Source: Deltaproteobacteria bacterium
Lineage (GTDB): Bacteria > Lernaellota > Lernaellaia > JACKCT01
DNA length: 64,000 nucleotides
NCBI GenBank assembly: GCA_027493875.1
Contig: JAOSJX010000025.1
Coordinates: 1 to 64,000, forward strand
Direction of reading: 5' to 3'
How positions within the stretch are numbered: the first letter of the stretch is position 1; each line of letters opens with the position of its first letter. Shown one piece after another: positions 8,401-18,804 of the stretch. Below the pieces are notes generated by a model, which saw nothing but the letters and a program-made list of their open reading frames with translations, searched no databases and was not told the DNA's origin. The translations under genes and the position numbers were made by a program.

Positions 8401-10211
8401 TGCCCGCCTCCCGCGCCGCCCATCGGGACGGTGTCTTTCTTGGCGCCGCCGGCGCCGAACAGCGTCGCCACGCCGGCCTTGCCCTTTTCGTCCTCGACGA
8501 GGCGCAGCGTCAGTTTGAAGCGGATCTTATCGTCCGGCGTTTTCTTGGCGTCCTCGCGGTTGACCGAGGTGAAAATCGGGCTGCGGCGCAACTCCGTCTC
8601 GATCTTGTTGACCGTCTGGTACGTGTCGGTGACGGCTTCGAGCTTCGCGAAGTCCTGGCGCAGGTCGAACTGCTTGATGTCGATGACGAGTTCCTTGGGC
8701 ACCGAATCGCTCATCGCCTTCAAGACGTCCAGCGCGCGCAGATCGCCGTCGCCGAGAAAACCGAGCACCTGATGTTTCGCCTTGACCTGCTCGACCTGGC
8801 TGTTGAACGCCGCGACCACGTCGCCGCCGCCGGGCGGCTGTTGTTTGAACGTCTCCAGGTAAATCTGCCGGATCTGCTGGTCGATGGCCTGCGCGCGCGT
8901 CGATTCCACCGACCGCGACTGGATCACCAGCACGATGAACAGCGCCAGCAGGATGCCGGCCATCACGGCCAGACCCTTCAGGCTTCCCTGCACTTCCTGC
9001 GTGACCTTGTGATACGCGAATTCGCCGGTGCGGAAATTCGGCGCGCGCAGGCGCGTCGACGTGGCGTCCGCCAGCGCGAGCCCCAGGCTGACCGCGAAGG
9101 CGCCCGATTTTTCCGCCGTGTTCTCGACGAGGCTCGGCATGTCCGGGTGAAACGCCCGAAGAGGTTCCACGGCGATGCCGAGTTCGCCCTGGACGTGTTC
9201 CGCAAGGCCCGGCAAACGGAATCCGCCGCCGGTGGTGTAGACCGTGTCGATCGCGAATCCGCCGTCCTTCTCCATGCCGCGGACGGTTTGCCGCAACCGG
9301 CCCAGGAGGGGGCGGTGCGCGTCGACCAGCGCGTCGGCGAGTTTCGCGAGGCGTTCGTCGTCCGGCTTGTCCTCGCCCTCGGCGAAGATGCGGCCGACCT
9401 GCGTCTTGAGCTGCTCCGCCTTGTCGGGCGGAACGCCGAGCGACTTCGCCAACCGCGCCGTGACGTCCTCGCCGCCGGTCGGCAACGAGCGCGTATGGAC
9501 GAGCCGGCCGCCCTCGAAGACCACCACGTTCGTCGCCGTTTTTCCCAGGTCGACGACCGCGAAAACGCCGAGCCGTTCGGGCATCGCATTTTTGACCGTC
9601 ACGGCCAGGGCCGCGGTCGTCAGATGAGCCGCCTTCGGGTCGACGCCCGCACGCTGGACGTCGTGAAGGTAGCGCCGAAAATCCTCCCGCTTCACCAGCG
9701 ACGCCAGCACCTTCGCGCCGGCTTTGCGTTGCGGGTAAATCTGATGCGCCGTGAGCATGTCGTCCAGGTCGAAGGGCACCTCGTCCTCGATCGCGATCGG
9801 CAGCGCCTGAACGATTTTCGCGCGGCTCGAAAACGGAAAATCGAGAACGCGCGACGACGCCCAGTGGCCGGGCATCGAGATCACCACGTCGTCGAATTCC
9901 AGGCCGGGGCGTTTCATCAACTGGTCGAGGGCGTAGGCGAACGCCGGCGGCGTGTTCGGCTCCTCGCCATCGCGGCCGCCGTCCGGAGATTCTCCGGATT
10001 CCTCCGTCTTGTCTTCCGATTCGGTGGGAAAGTCTTCGGCGGGTTCTTGCGGAACGAATCCGTCGGGCCGGGGAAGGCGCGCGATCTCCTCGGACGAGGG
10101 CACGGGCTGCGTCACGCATTGGATGATTTCCACGGAACGCAGTTTGGCTTCGACGACCGTCGCCTTCAGACTGTCGGCGCCGATATCCAGACCCAGGATT
10201 TTCTGCGCCAT
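8397..10211 (-). CDS. gspL: Type II secretion GspL with PilM-type actin-like domain
   Basis: 604 aa, intact. Residues 1-~400 form an actin-like ASKHA ATPase fold of the PilM/GspL type (ILGLDIGADSLKA phosphate-1 loop, FAVVDLGKTATNVVVF, YTTGGGFRLPGL). An acidic insert (~45-80, rich in Glu/Asp/Ser) interrupts it. One membrane helix (~410-430) and a PilN-like periplasmic domain follow, so PilM and PilN functions are fused in one chain as in GspL. It links the secretion ATPase to the inner-membrane platform. It is cotranscribed with gspM. A ~275-base leader with a strong terminator lies upstream (10243-10299). Confidence 0.82.
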   Translation of the reverse strand: MAQKILGLDIGADSLKATVVEAKLRSVEIIQCVTQPVPSSEEIARLPRPDGFVPQEPAEDFPTESEDKTEESGESPDGGRDGEEPNTPPAFAYALDQLMKRPGLEFDDVVISMPGHWASSRVLDFPFSSRAKIVQALPIAIEDEVPFDLDDMLTAHQIYPQRKAGAKVLASLVKREDFRRYLHDVQRAGVDPKAAHLTTAALAVTVKNAMPERLGVFAVVDLGKTATNVVVFEGGRLVHTRSLPTGGEDVTARLAKSLGVPPDKAEQLKTQVGRIFAEGEDKPDDERLAKLADALVDAHRPLLGRLRQTVRGMEKDGGFAIDTVYTTGGGFRLPGLAEHVQGELGIAVEPLRAFHPDMPSLVENTAEKSGAFAVSLGLALADATSTRLRAPNFRTGEFAYHKVTQEVQGSLKGLAVMAGILLALFIVLVIQSRSVESTRAQAIDQQIRQIYLETFKQQPPGGGDVVAAFNSQVEQVKAKHQVLGFLGDGDLRALDVLKAMSDSVPKELVIDIKQFDLRQDFAKLEAVTDTYQTVNKIETELRRSPIFTSVNREDAKKTPDDKIRFKLTLRLVEDEKGKAGVATLFGAGGAKKDTVPMGGAGGGQ

Positions 10212-10242
10212 GGCGCCTCGTTATCCCTTCCTTGATCCGGGC

Positions 10243-10299
10243 AAAAAAAATTGGAGGAGCAATCGGTTGATCCGGGCTGACCAACCAATCGGCTCCTCC
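10243..10299 (-). terminator. Intrinsic terminator between the lipoprotein gene and gspL
   Basis: On the - strand an 8-bp perfect stem (GGAGGAGC with GCTCCTCC), extended by a partial inner stem, is followed by eight U. It lies ~190 bases past the lipoprotein stop and only ~30 bases before the gspL start, so it ends the upstream unit or acts as an attenuator for gspL. Confidence 0.8.
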
Positions 10300-10486
10300 C
10301 GGAGGGATGAAGCTGTCTTGGTAAGTCAGCAAGGATCGTGCCACGTGCTCTACGGCCGAAAACCGGCCTGTTTCGGCGCCTCGGCGTCCGGAAACGGCGT
10401 TTATCGCGTAAGACCGTACCGGGTGGCTGAGTACCAAAGTTCGCACTTCTTTAGCAGATACGCCCCAAAGAGGCCAGCCGCGGGAC
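10300..10486 (-). other. Non-coding leader upstream of gspL, candidate structured RNA
   Basis: No open frame with coding character. On the - strand it contains a hairpin around GTTTCCGGACGCC / GGCGCCGAAAC and another GGCCG-GTTTT-CGGCC, directly followed by the terminator at 10243-10299. I could not match it to the conserved cores of cyclic-di-GMP, cobalamin, TPP or glycine riboswitches by eye. Confidence 0.35.
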
Positions 10487-10993
10487 TTACTCGAGCATGT
10501 ACTCCATGGGGAATTTGACCTCGTGCGGCGTGGCCGTGAGGCGCTCCACGATCCGGACCTTCACGTCGGTCAGCTCGACGCGCGTTTGCTTCTCTCCGTC
10601 GGCCTGGCTGGCGAAATACATCCGGACCGGCAGCTTGATCGTGTAGACCCCCGGCGGCATCGGGTCCGCGACCGCGAACGTCACGTCGAGCGGAAAGAAC
10701 CACGGGCGTTTCTTGAAGCGGTAAACCCGTTCGTTGAACTCGAACGGCGATTCGGCCGGCGCGTAGACCTCCACCGGGTTTTCGCGGTCGAGCGACAGGT
10801 TCTTCGAACTGTAGACCGTCAACTGGACGGTGACCGTATCGCCGACGGACGCCTCGATCACGTCTTCTTCCCGAATATCGTCCACAAACTCCGGCGGCGC
10901 CGGCTCGGGTTCCGCCGTTTCCACCGTCTTTTTGACGCATCCCCCCGCCGCGAACAAAAGCAGGGCGGCCGTCCAAACCGCGGCGCGTTTCAT
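10487..10993 (-). CDS. Small lipoprotein of unknown function
   Basis: 168 aa starting MKRAAVWTAALLLFAAGGCVKK, a lipoprotein signal with lipobox AGGC. The mature part begins with a Glu/Pro-rich tether and continues as a beta-rich domain (TVTVQLTVYSSKNL, PPGVYTIKLPVRMY, VRIVERLTATP), resembling an Ig-like or DUF-type periplasmic fold. The ATG overlaps the Nudix stop codon (ATGA), so the two are translationally coupled. I do not recognise the family. Confidence 0.7.
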   Translation of the reverse strand: MKRAAVWTAALLLFAAGGCVKKTVETAEPEPAPPEFVDDIREEDVIEASVGDTVTVQLTVYSSKNLSLDRENPVEVYAPAESPFEFNERVYRFKKRPWFFPLDVTFAVADPMPPGVYTIKLPVRMYFASQADGEKQTRVELTDVKVRIVERLTATPHEVKFPMEYMLE

Positions 10994-11587
10994 GCGGCCG
11001 TTCCTTTCCAAACCTCGAGAAACTGGCTCAGGATCATTCCCGTCGCACCCCAGATCGTGTAGGCGTTCCAGTGGTAGAAATGCAGCGTGACGGCGTGGTC
11101 CCGCCATTGCCCTTCCTCGCTGCGGTGGATGCGCGGGTTCAGCAGGTCGTCCACCGGAATATCGAGAATCTCCGCCGTCTCGTGGGGGGCTCGGCGCGAA
11201 ACGCACCGCCCGGTCCACCCAGCCGACGAACGGCGTCACGCGGTAGCTGGTGACCGTATAGATGTCGTCCAGCATGCCCACGACGCGAACGCGGTCGGGC
11301 GGCAGGCCCACTTCCTCGTGCGCTTCGCGCAGCGCGGTGCGTTCGAGGTCTTCGCCCTCGTCCTGCCGGCCGCCGGGAAAACTGATCTGGTTCTTGTGGT
11401 GCTCGACGCGGTCCGTCCGCACGGTCAACAGCACGCGCGGCCGCCCGCCGTCCGCCAGAACGGGAATCAGCACCGACGCGGGTAAAAAGTCGTCCAGCGG
11501 CAGCACCCGGCGGTCGTGCGCGGTCAGCGCCGAGCGGAGCGCGTCTTCGGTCGTGGCCGCGGGTTGTTCGATCGCTCGCCCAAGCAT
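10990..11587 (-). CDS. Nudix hydrolase, CoA pyrophosphatase-like (frame-split)
   Basis: About 198 aa after removing one base from a six-G run at 11184-11189. The Nudix box occupies residues ~72-94 (Gx5E ... REAHEEVG), preceded by HKNQISFPGG, the UPF0035-type signature of CoA diphosphatases (NudL/YeaB). After the correction the frame continues EILDIPVDDLL ... HFYHWNAYTIWGATGMIL, the usual family C-terminus, and stops at 10990 overlapping the lipoprotein start. Role: hydrolysis of CoA or related nucleotide pyrophosphates in the cytoplasm. Confidence 0.82.
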
Positions 11588-11594
11588 CCGAAAA

Positions 11595-11624
11595 AGCGTA
11601 GCAGAGGTCCCGGCCCGATGCCAA
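11595..11624 (-). promoter_or_regulatory. Possible sigma70 promoter for the Nudix gene
   Basis: On the - strand TTGGCA, an 18-base spacer and TACGCT. The predicted start of transcription is only a few bases before the ATG at 11587, which would give a leaderless or very short-leader message. Weak evidence. Confidence 0.35.
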
Positions 11625-11665
11625 TCGTCGGCCCGTTCCGCGACGGTGGGCTGTAACGCGTTTTT

Positions 11666-12860
11666 TTACGAACGATGGGCTTCGATGGCGAAGTAGAGTT
11701 GATACAGCTTGTTGGCGAAAACATACGTTCCCGGCCCCGAACCCTCGTCAACCAGCAAAACGCCGAGTTTACGCATGCGTTTGAGGAAGTTGTCGACGGC
11801 TTTTTTCTGCTCCACCGGGAGGCGCGACACGAGCTCGCGACGCCGGAGAACGCCGGACCTCACGAGATCCAAGTCGAAAATCTGCTTCAGGATCGTCCGA
11901 TAGTCCGCACTTTTTACCGACTGCATGATGCTCGTATCGACGTATTTTTTTGCCGACCACTTCGGCGGCATTATAAACACCGTCAAGCGCCTGTCGCAAT
12001 TCGATCGTCGGCGCGTCGCCGGCGTAAAAAACAGCTTCTCCGATCTCATGGGCGAGGACGGGAAAACCTCCCGACGCGCGGACGACGGCGCCGAGGGCCG
12101 GTTCCTCGATTTCGCGGTCCACGGAGCGGAACGCCCCGGCAAAAAAATCGCGGGCCTCCTCGTCGGACCAGGTTTTCATTTCGACGGCGTCCAAGACACG
12201 CGCCAGCGAGGGCTGAAGCCGGATCAACTGCTGCCGTCGCTCGTCGTAGCCCACGAGCAAAATACACGCGGGAAGGTCGATCCGGTTAACGGAAACGTCG
12301 TCGACGACCCCCTTCAACCAGTTGGCGAATTCCTCATTCGCCGCGAGACCGTTAATATCGTCGAGAATCAGCAGAACACCCCGATGCCCGCCGGCCGCTT
12401 TGCCGAACGCCTCCTTCAGTTGGTAAGGAAAATGCTCGACGAGTTGCCGGACCGCTCCGGCCGGCGGCTTGAAACTCACCTTCAGCCCGAACAGGTCGAT
12501 TTCCTCGACCGCGTTCCGAAGTCCGCCTTTGAGCGTGCGAAGCCAATTATTGAATTCTTTCCGGTTGATGAGCCGTTCGAAGACGAGCCGGACGGTTTCG
12601 TCGAGCGACTTGACGCGGCCCAGATTGGTCTGAACAGCGATCGCCTGGTGCTTTTCCTCCGCCAAGGCGGCGAGATACCCGCTCAACGAACTCTTTCCGA
12701 TGCCGCGTTCGCCGTAAAGAAAAACAACCTGGATTCGCCGACGGTGAAACGACTCCTCGACGCGTTGGAGAAGATGCTCGATCTCCCGCGTTCGCCCGAC
12801 GAAATATTCGGGATCGACGGGGCGCCCCGGCGAAAATGGGCTATAGGCGCTCGTCATCAT
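11666..12860 (-). CDS. AAA/STAND-like P-loop ATPase with winged-helix end (frame-split)
   Basis: About 397 aa after removing one T from the T run at ~11944-11950. An entry motif YFVGRTREIEHL (~20-30) precedes Walker A GERGIGKS (50-57) and Walker B VLLILDDI (162-169), with a sensor-like ILLVGYDER later. This is the Orc1/Cdc6- and STAND-like ATPase pattern. After the frame correction the protein ends in a compact helical domain likely to be a winged helix (LVRSGVLRRRELVSRLP ... FLKRMRKLGVL). Start codons ATG ATG at 12860/12857 are both possible. It stands alone, divergent from the SGNH gene. Partner and substrate unknown. Confidence 0.72.
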
Positions 12861-12984
12861 TCATCGCCATCGACGGTCGTTCGCATTGTCCGCGCCATGC
12901 GCTTTCCTACCACAGATTCCGGCCTTTGGCACACGGCCATCATCCGATTAGCCGATTTCCGATGTCGGTGCTAGATTTCCGTCG

Positions 12985-13944
12985 ATGAAACGCCGCTTAT
13001 TCGCCGCCGCCGCCGTGGTGCTCGTCCTTTTCGCCGCGGAGGCCGTCTGCCGCCTGCTGCTGCCCGGCGTGGCGGACACGGCGCTCTACATGCGCTTTTC
13101 CAATCCGCACCGGGAACAATCCGGCTTCATCCCGGACGACAACCTCTTCTGGCGCCTCGCGCCGAACAACGACGAGTGGCAGGTCAACGCGCTCGGATAC
13201 CGCGGCCCCGCCGTGCCGGAAAAGAAACCCGCGGGCGAGTTCCGCATCGTCGCCCTCGGCGATTCGTGCACCTTCGGCCTCGGCGAGGGCGGCGTACCTT
13301 ATGAGGACACCTACCCGTCGGTCCTCGAAGATCTGCTGAAAAACAACGCCAAAGGGCTGCGCGTCCGCGCGCTCAATTTCGGGTGCCCGGGCTACACGAG
13401 TTTCCAAGGAAAACGCCTGCTCGCATCGGAAGCGCTGCGTTTTCAGCCCGACGTCGTCACCGCCTATTTCGGCATCAACGACGGTTTCGAAGCCGTCGGC
13501 TTCACGGATGCGGAGCAGCGCCCCGTCGATCTCAACGCGGCGCCGCTGAAAAATATTCTCCGTCATTCCGCGCTCTACACCGCGCTCACGCGCGGGGTCG
13601 TCGGCGCCCGCCGCGAACACGCGCCCGGCGGCGAAGGTTTTCTCGAACGCGTGCCGATCGACGAATATCACCGGAATCTGGACGAGATCGCGCGCCTCGC
13701 CGCGTCCGCCGGCGCGCCGACCTACTTTATTCCGCCCGTTTACCTCGGAGATGCGGAACCGGGCCGCGAGGATCACCGAATTCACCGGCCGGTTATTGAT
13801 ATCTTTCCGGAGATCCAAGCCGCGCACCGCCGGGGCGTGAGCGTCATCTTCGGCGGCGACGACCGGGTTCACCCCACGCCCGCCGGGCACGCGATCATCG
13901 CGAAGGCGATCGCGGATCGACTGCGGCACGATTTCGGGCTATGA
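12985..13944 (+). CDS. SGNH/GDSL-like hydrolase, membrane-anchored
   Basis: 319 aa, intact. One N-terminal hydrophobic helix (~5-20) serves as anchor or signal. The SGNH blocks are clear: block I GDSCTFG (Ser94), block II Gly in NFGCPGY, block III GIND (163-166) and block V DRVHPTPAGH near 295, giving the Asp and His. Such proteins in polysaccharide or lipid loci remove or transfer acyl groups. It is followed after 7 bases by the radical SAM gene, suggesting one transcript. Substrate unknown. Confidence 0.82.
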   Translation: MKRRLFAAAAVVLVLFAAEAVCRLLLPGVADTALYMRFSNPHREQSGFIPDDNLFWRLAPNNDEWQVNALGYRGPAVPEKKPAGEFRIVALGDSCTFGLGEGGVPYEDTYPSVLEDLLKNNAKGLRVRALNFGCPGYTSFQGKRLLASEALRFQPDVVTAYFGINDGFEAVGFTDAEQRPVDLNAAPLKNILRHSALYTALTRGVVGARREHAPGGEGFLERVPIDEYHRNLDEIARLAASAGAPTYFIPPVYLGDAEPGREDHRIHRPVIDIFPEIQAAHRRGVSVIFGGDDRVHPTPAGHAIIAKAIADRLRHDFGL

Positions 13945-13951
13945 GGAACGC

Positions 13952-14973
13952 ATGGCGCGCTCGCTGATTCTTTTTCCCACGTCGGTCTGCGATTCGCGCT
14001 GCCTGCACTGCTTTTATTACGAAGCGGTGGACGCTCCGAAGAATCGAACGCGCCTTTTGCCCGCCGATACGAGAAAATTAGCCGTCGCCATGGGGCGCAT
14101 CAAAGACCTCTCGCTGTCCGGCGGCGAGCCGATTCTCCGCCACGATCTCGAAGCGCTTCTCGAACCGATCCTCCGCATCGGCCGGCCGCGTTCCATCACG
14201 CTGCCGACCGGCGGGCTGCACGCGGCGCGCGTCGAACGCGCCGCGCGGTTCATCCTGCGCATGCTGCCCGAAACGCATCTCACGATTTCGCTCTCCTTCG
14301 ACGGCCCGCCCGAGGCGCACGACCGCATCCGCGGCGTTCCCGGCGCGTATCCCAAACAAAGGCGACGCACGATCTGCTCGCCGACCTCTCGCTCGCCGGT
14401 ATTCTCGATCTCAAGCTCGTCACGACGCTGTGCACGATGAATCAGCATCTCATTCCCGAAACGATCGAATGCGCGCGGCGCGATTTTCCCGCCGCCGTGT
14501 TTCACCATTTCGAACTCATGCGCGGCACGCCGCGCGATCCCGAACTCGGCGCGCCCGACCCGGACGTCGTCCGCGGCGCGATGCCGGAGGTGCTCCGGCA
14601 TTGGGAAGGCTACCGCCGCTTTTACGGAAGCGGTTTGCGCAACCGTCTCGCCCGTGCCGCGAAGGCGCGCCTGATGGATCTCTACCTCGACCTCGCGCGC
14701 GGCGAAAACCGCATGCCCGCGTGCCACGTCTACGACACGCATCTCGTTCTCTACGAGACGGGAAAAATCGCGTTCTGCGAACTCACCGATCCCATTGGCG
14801 ACGTGCGCGACAAGGACCTGCCGGAAATCCTCGCCGGCGCGGAGGCCGCCCGCCGGAAGTCTATGATCGCGGGGGGCTGCACGTGCACGCATTCCTGTTT
14901 CCAGCCGACGAACCTCGCGCACAGCCCGCGCGAAGTGCTCCGCGTCTTCGACAACGCGATGCGTTCGTGGTAA
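13952..14973 (+). CDS. Radical SAM protein with SPASM-like C-terminal cysteines (frame-split)
   Basis: About 340 aa. CDSRCLHC near the N-terminus (Cys13, 17, 20) binds the SAM [4Fe-4S] cluster. LSLSGGEPILRHD is the GGEP SAM-binding strand, and SLSFDGPPEAHDRIRG is typical of SPASM/twitch proteins. One indel near 14352-14360 shifts the frame; the next frame continues ATHDLLADLSLAGILDLKLVTT. The C-terminus has ACHVY, IAFCE and GGCTCTHSC, likely auxiliary cluster ligands. GAGGA lies before the start. Probable role is peptide or small-molecule modification; no precursor peptide is visible nearby. The 214 bases that follow (14974-15187) hold no gene and mark the change to lower GC. Confidence 0.78.
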
Positions 14974-15187
14974 AAATGTACAAGCAATTGAACCCTCCGC
15001 GATTTGCCGCATGGCGGTTCGATCGAACGATGGAGGCTTGGGAAAATGGATATTGATTGCGTGGAAATTTGCGTTAGACGTAACGAAGTGTAGATGACTC
15101 TCCGATACGGATGAATGGGCAAATAGCGTTTGGTCAAAGAAAAAAATTTGCCTTTGACATCTGAGCCTGACAACGAATTGGGAAACG

Positions 15188-16173
15188 ATGGCCACAGCCG
15201 ACCATGTTAAGGCGCTCGTCCGAAGCCACGCTGAGGGTGACAACGAACGTTTCTATGCCATTGCGTTGCAGGTCGCCGCACAAGCGGCGCGCAATGGCCA
15301 TACGAAATTCGCGCAAGAACTCCGTGACTTGGTCGATCGTTCAAAATCACGAGAAAAAATCAAACAATCAGGCCAGAGAACGAGACCCATTCCAATCGTT
15401 CAGCCGCGTGGCGAAACCGGCGGCCTTATTTCCGCTGCCTATCCCAAAGTTCGCCTTACGAATATGGCGCTTGACGAGGCCGTACGTTCACGGATCGACC
15501 GTGTGCTTCTTGAACAACGCCAACGCGATCGAATTCTGGAGCACGGTTTTATACCGCTTCGAAAGCTCCTTCTGATTGGTCCGCCGGGGACGGGCAAGAC
15601 CATGACGGCGGCGGCGCTGGCAGGCGAGCTTGGCGTGCCACTTTTCACGATTCAGCTCGATGGTCTCATCACGAAGTACCTCGGTGAAACGGCGGCGAAG
15701 CTACGCCTCATCTTTGATACGATCCAGCAGACGCGGGCAGTTTATTTGTTCGACGAGTTTGATGCGCTAGGAGGGAGCGCGCAGCTAAGAACGAGGTTGG
15801 AGAGATTCGGCGCGTATTGAATTCCTTCCTCCAGTTCTTGGAACTTGACGAGTCGGATAGCCTCATTGTCGCAGCAACCAATCATCCGACGATTCTTGAC
15901 CGGGCGTTGTTTCGGCGCTTTGATTCCGTGATCGATTACGTGCTTCCTACCCGTGATATCACCGAGAAGGTGATGCGTGCGCGCCTAGCCCTTTTCGATA
16001 CCTCGCTTGTCGATTGGGTCACGGTCCTCAACGCGACGGACGCGCTCAGCCATGCGGATCTCACGCGCGCGTGTGAGCACGCGGCGAAAAAGGCTATCCT
16101 CAACCACAAGACGCGCATGGGGACGACCGAGCTCGTGGAAGCTCTAAGCGAACGACGGTCAGCGCAGGTTTAA
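15188..16173 (+). CDS. ietA: IetA-like AAA+ ATPase of an IetAS module (frame-split)
   Basis: About 328 aa. An N-terminal helical region (~1-75) precedes a classical AAA+ domain: Walker A GPPGTGKT (131-138), Walker B VYLFDEFD, sensor-1 IVAATNHP and arginine-finger region LFRRFDSVIDY. One extra base near 15773 moves the frame; the other frame runs ERAAKNEVGEIRRVLNSFLQFLE into the annotated downstream part, so the ATPase is continuous. Twenty bases later a subtilase gene starts. This pair is the IetAS arrangement, described as a plasmid stability/incompatibility module in Agrobacterium and later as anti-phage defence, where the ATPase restrains the protease. Base composition is visibly more A/T-rich than in the neighbours. 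Confidence 0.8.
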
Positions 16174-16192
16174 ACAGGCGGCTCGGTGAACC

Positions 16193-18707
16193 ATGGCGAC
16201 GCCTCGAAACCGGAAGCACTTGCTCGTTTCAATTCCCCCGAGGACGGAAGAGTACACGCCACATCCCAGGAAGATCGTCCTCCCGCCGATCCAGGGGCCG
16301 AAAAACCGGCGTCTACATGCCCGTACCCTCACAGCTGCGCTACTCAAAGCTGTACGCGAAGCAGCGCAGGAACGTGAAAAAATCGACATCACAGTACACG
16401 GCGCTGAACCTGGTCTTTACATCCAGTTTGAGAGCCCGCCCGGGGTAGATCTAAAACTCGAATCGCTGGAGGACCGGCGAAAGGGTATTGAACTCGTCGC
16501 GGTCCAGACAATAGAGAGGCCCGAGCAGTCTCGGATACAGTTGGCGACGGTCTTCGTTCCCGAAGGGAAGCTGAGCCATTTCGTTACGCGATTCGAACAG
16601 TACGCCAGCGTGCAGACGAAGAAGGGCGAGCCGCGCCACAAAAAGCTCGTCGACCGGATTGCAGCGCTTCATCGCGCGACGCTGCGTGCTCTTTGGACCG
16701 ATGCCGCCGAGCTATATCCCTCTGAGAACGAAACAATCTGGTGGGAGGTATGGCTTCGTCGAGACGAAGGCAAAGAATACGAACGACTCCTCGACTTCGC
16801 ACAGCAGATCGGACTTGTGCTCGGAGAGCGTCGTCTGGCCTTCGATGACCGGATCGTCGTGCTCGCGCAGGGTACTGCGACACAACTTTCGGCTTCCCTT
16901 GATATCCTGAACGACCTAGCCGAGGTTCGACTGGCAAAAGACACCGCCGCTTTTTTCGCGGACTTACCGCAGGACCAGCAGGCGGCATGGGTAGCAGATC
17001 TCGAACGTCAAACGACACCGCCGGCAGCAGACGCACCAGCCGTCTGCATCCTCGACACCGGCGTGACGCGCGCCCATCCGCTTCTTGCTCAGGCCATTAA
17101 TCCGCAAGACGCGACCTCCGTTGATCCGGCTTGGGGGCGCACGATGATGGCGGAGGTAAGGGGAACATGGGGCACGGCACGGAGATGGCCGGTCTTGCGG
17201 TCTATGGCGACCTTGTATTAGCCTTAGCTTCCAGCTCGCCAGTCAACCTCCGACACCGCGTCGAGTCTGTGAAAATTCTTCCTCCGCGCGGGGCAAATCC
17301 TCCGGAGCTTTATGGTGCGATCACCGCCCAGGCCGTTGCGCGTCCAGAAGTAACAGCCCCCGGCGCCGACGCGTATTCTCGCTAGCCGTAACTGCAACTG
17401 ACACGCGAGATCGCGGCCAACCGACATCGTGGTCGGCGGCCCTGGACGCGCTCGCCGCGGGGCGCACATTTGATTCCGCCACTCAAGGTTTGGTGTACAT
17501 GGACGAGAACGAGGATGACGCGCACCGCCTTTTCGTGGTCAGCGCCGGCAACGTTCATCACCTCGATGTCGCCCATCTTGATCGCAGTGACCTTGAACCC
17601 GTGCACGATCCCGCGCACGCGTGGAATGCGTTAACGGTCGGAGCGTTCACAGAAAAGGCGGTTATCAATCCCTCCCGGAACGGATGGTCCGCGCTGGCGC
17701 GCCCCGGTGAACTGTCTCCATGGAGTACGACGTCTGTGCTTTTCGAGGAGAGTTGGCCCATTAAGCCCGACGTCGTCTTTGAAGGTGGAAATGTGGGGCG
17801 TAACCGGGGCTCTCTTGATTTTTCGATTCCTGATCTCTGCTTACTTTCAACTTTTTATAAGCCAGCGGAGCAATTATTGACCCTTTCCTGGGCGACGAGT
17901 GCGGCGACGTCACAGGTAGCGCGGATGGCAGCGATCATCCGCGCCGACTATCCGAACTTTTGGCCGGAAACGGTGCGCGCACTGCTTGTCCATTCCGCGC
18001 GGTGGACACCCGCGATGTGGACTCACTTCGACGCCGCTGGTGGCAGGCGGGCGCGCGCTAAGCTCGCCAGAAGGTATGGTCATGGCGTTCCAAATATCGA
18101 GCGAGCGCTTCGGAGCGCGAACGACGCTTTAACCCTCGTTGTTCAGTCATCGATCCGCCCGTTCGCCGAAGGTCGGATGAACGAAATGCATACGCATGAG
18201 TTACCGTGGCCAAAATATGTGCTTAGCGAGCTTGGACAAACTACCGTGCAGCTCCGCGTAACACTCTCGTATTTTATCGAACCAAACCCAGGCCGTCGCG
18301 GCTGGAAAACGAGGCATCGGTACGCCTCACATGGCTTACGCTTCGATGTGAAATCGGCGACCGAGAACATCGACGAGTTTCGAAAACGCATAAATCAGCG
18401 CGCACTCGACGAAGATGAGAATCGACCAAACACGGGTGACTCGGATGGTTGGTTTCTCGGTGAGTTAGCGCGCAACAAAGGCTCGATTCACTCCGATGTG
18501 TGGACTGGCACGGCGGCTGACCTTGCTGACCGTGGCGTTATTGGCGTTTTTCCAGTATCCGGCTGGTGGAAGGATCAGAAGCTTAGAGACAGGAGCAACC
18601 GAGGCGCGCGTTACGCTCTCATCGTAAGCATCGAAACGGAAGCGGAGGGTATCGACATCTGGACCCCGGTCGCGTCGGAAATCGGTGTACCGATCGAGAT
18701 TTCGTAG
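16193..18707 (+). CDS. ietS: IetS-like subtilisin-family (S8) serine protease (frame-split)
   Basis: About 837 aa after two corrections: an extra G in the run at 17132-17136 and a missing C in the run near 17361. The first ~280 residues are a helical/beta domain without a signal peptide, so the enzyme is cytoplasmic. The catalytic triad is complete: Asp288 in CILDTGV, His in GHGTEMAGL and Ser in WATSAATSQVARMAA, the position of the usual GTSMAAP. A C-terminal beta-rich region of ~200 residues follows (TTVQLRVTLSYFIEP). Partner of the AAA ATPase just upstream. Known role of the family: toxin-like or effector protease held in check by its ATPase. Gene boundaries coincide with the low-GC island. 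Confidence 0.82.
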
Positions 18708-18804
18708 CGCGCACGTCCATTGGTCGTCGTTTGTGTCTTTTGAAAAAAATCCGATTGTATCGTCGTGCTCGCTTCAAAACAAAGTAGGAAACGTGATTAC
18801 GATA

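Noticed and set aside
8400-10235. A 611-codon + strand frame opposite gspL
   Set aside because: Antisense to an intact, motif-complete gspL and of typical GC-shadow composition.
10300-10486. Cyclic-di-GMP (GEMM) riboswitch before gspL
   Set aside because: GGACGC is present, but the GGGCAAA and GCAAAGCC core segments and the receptor helix are absent.
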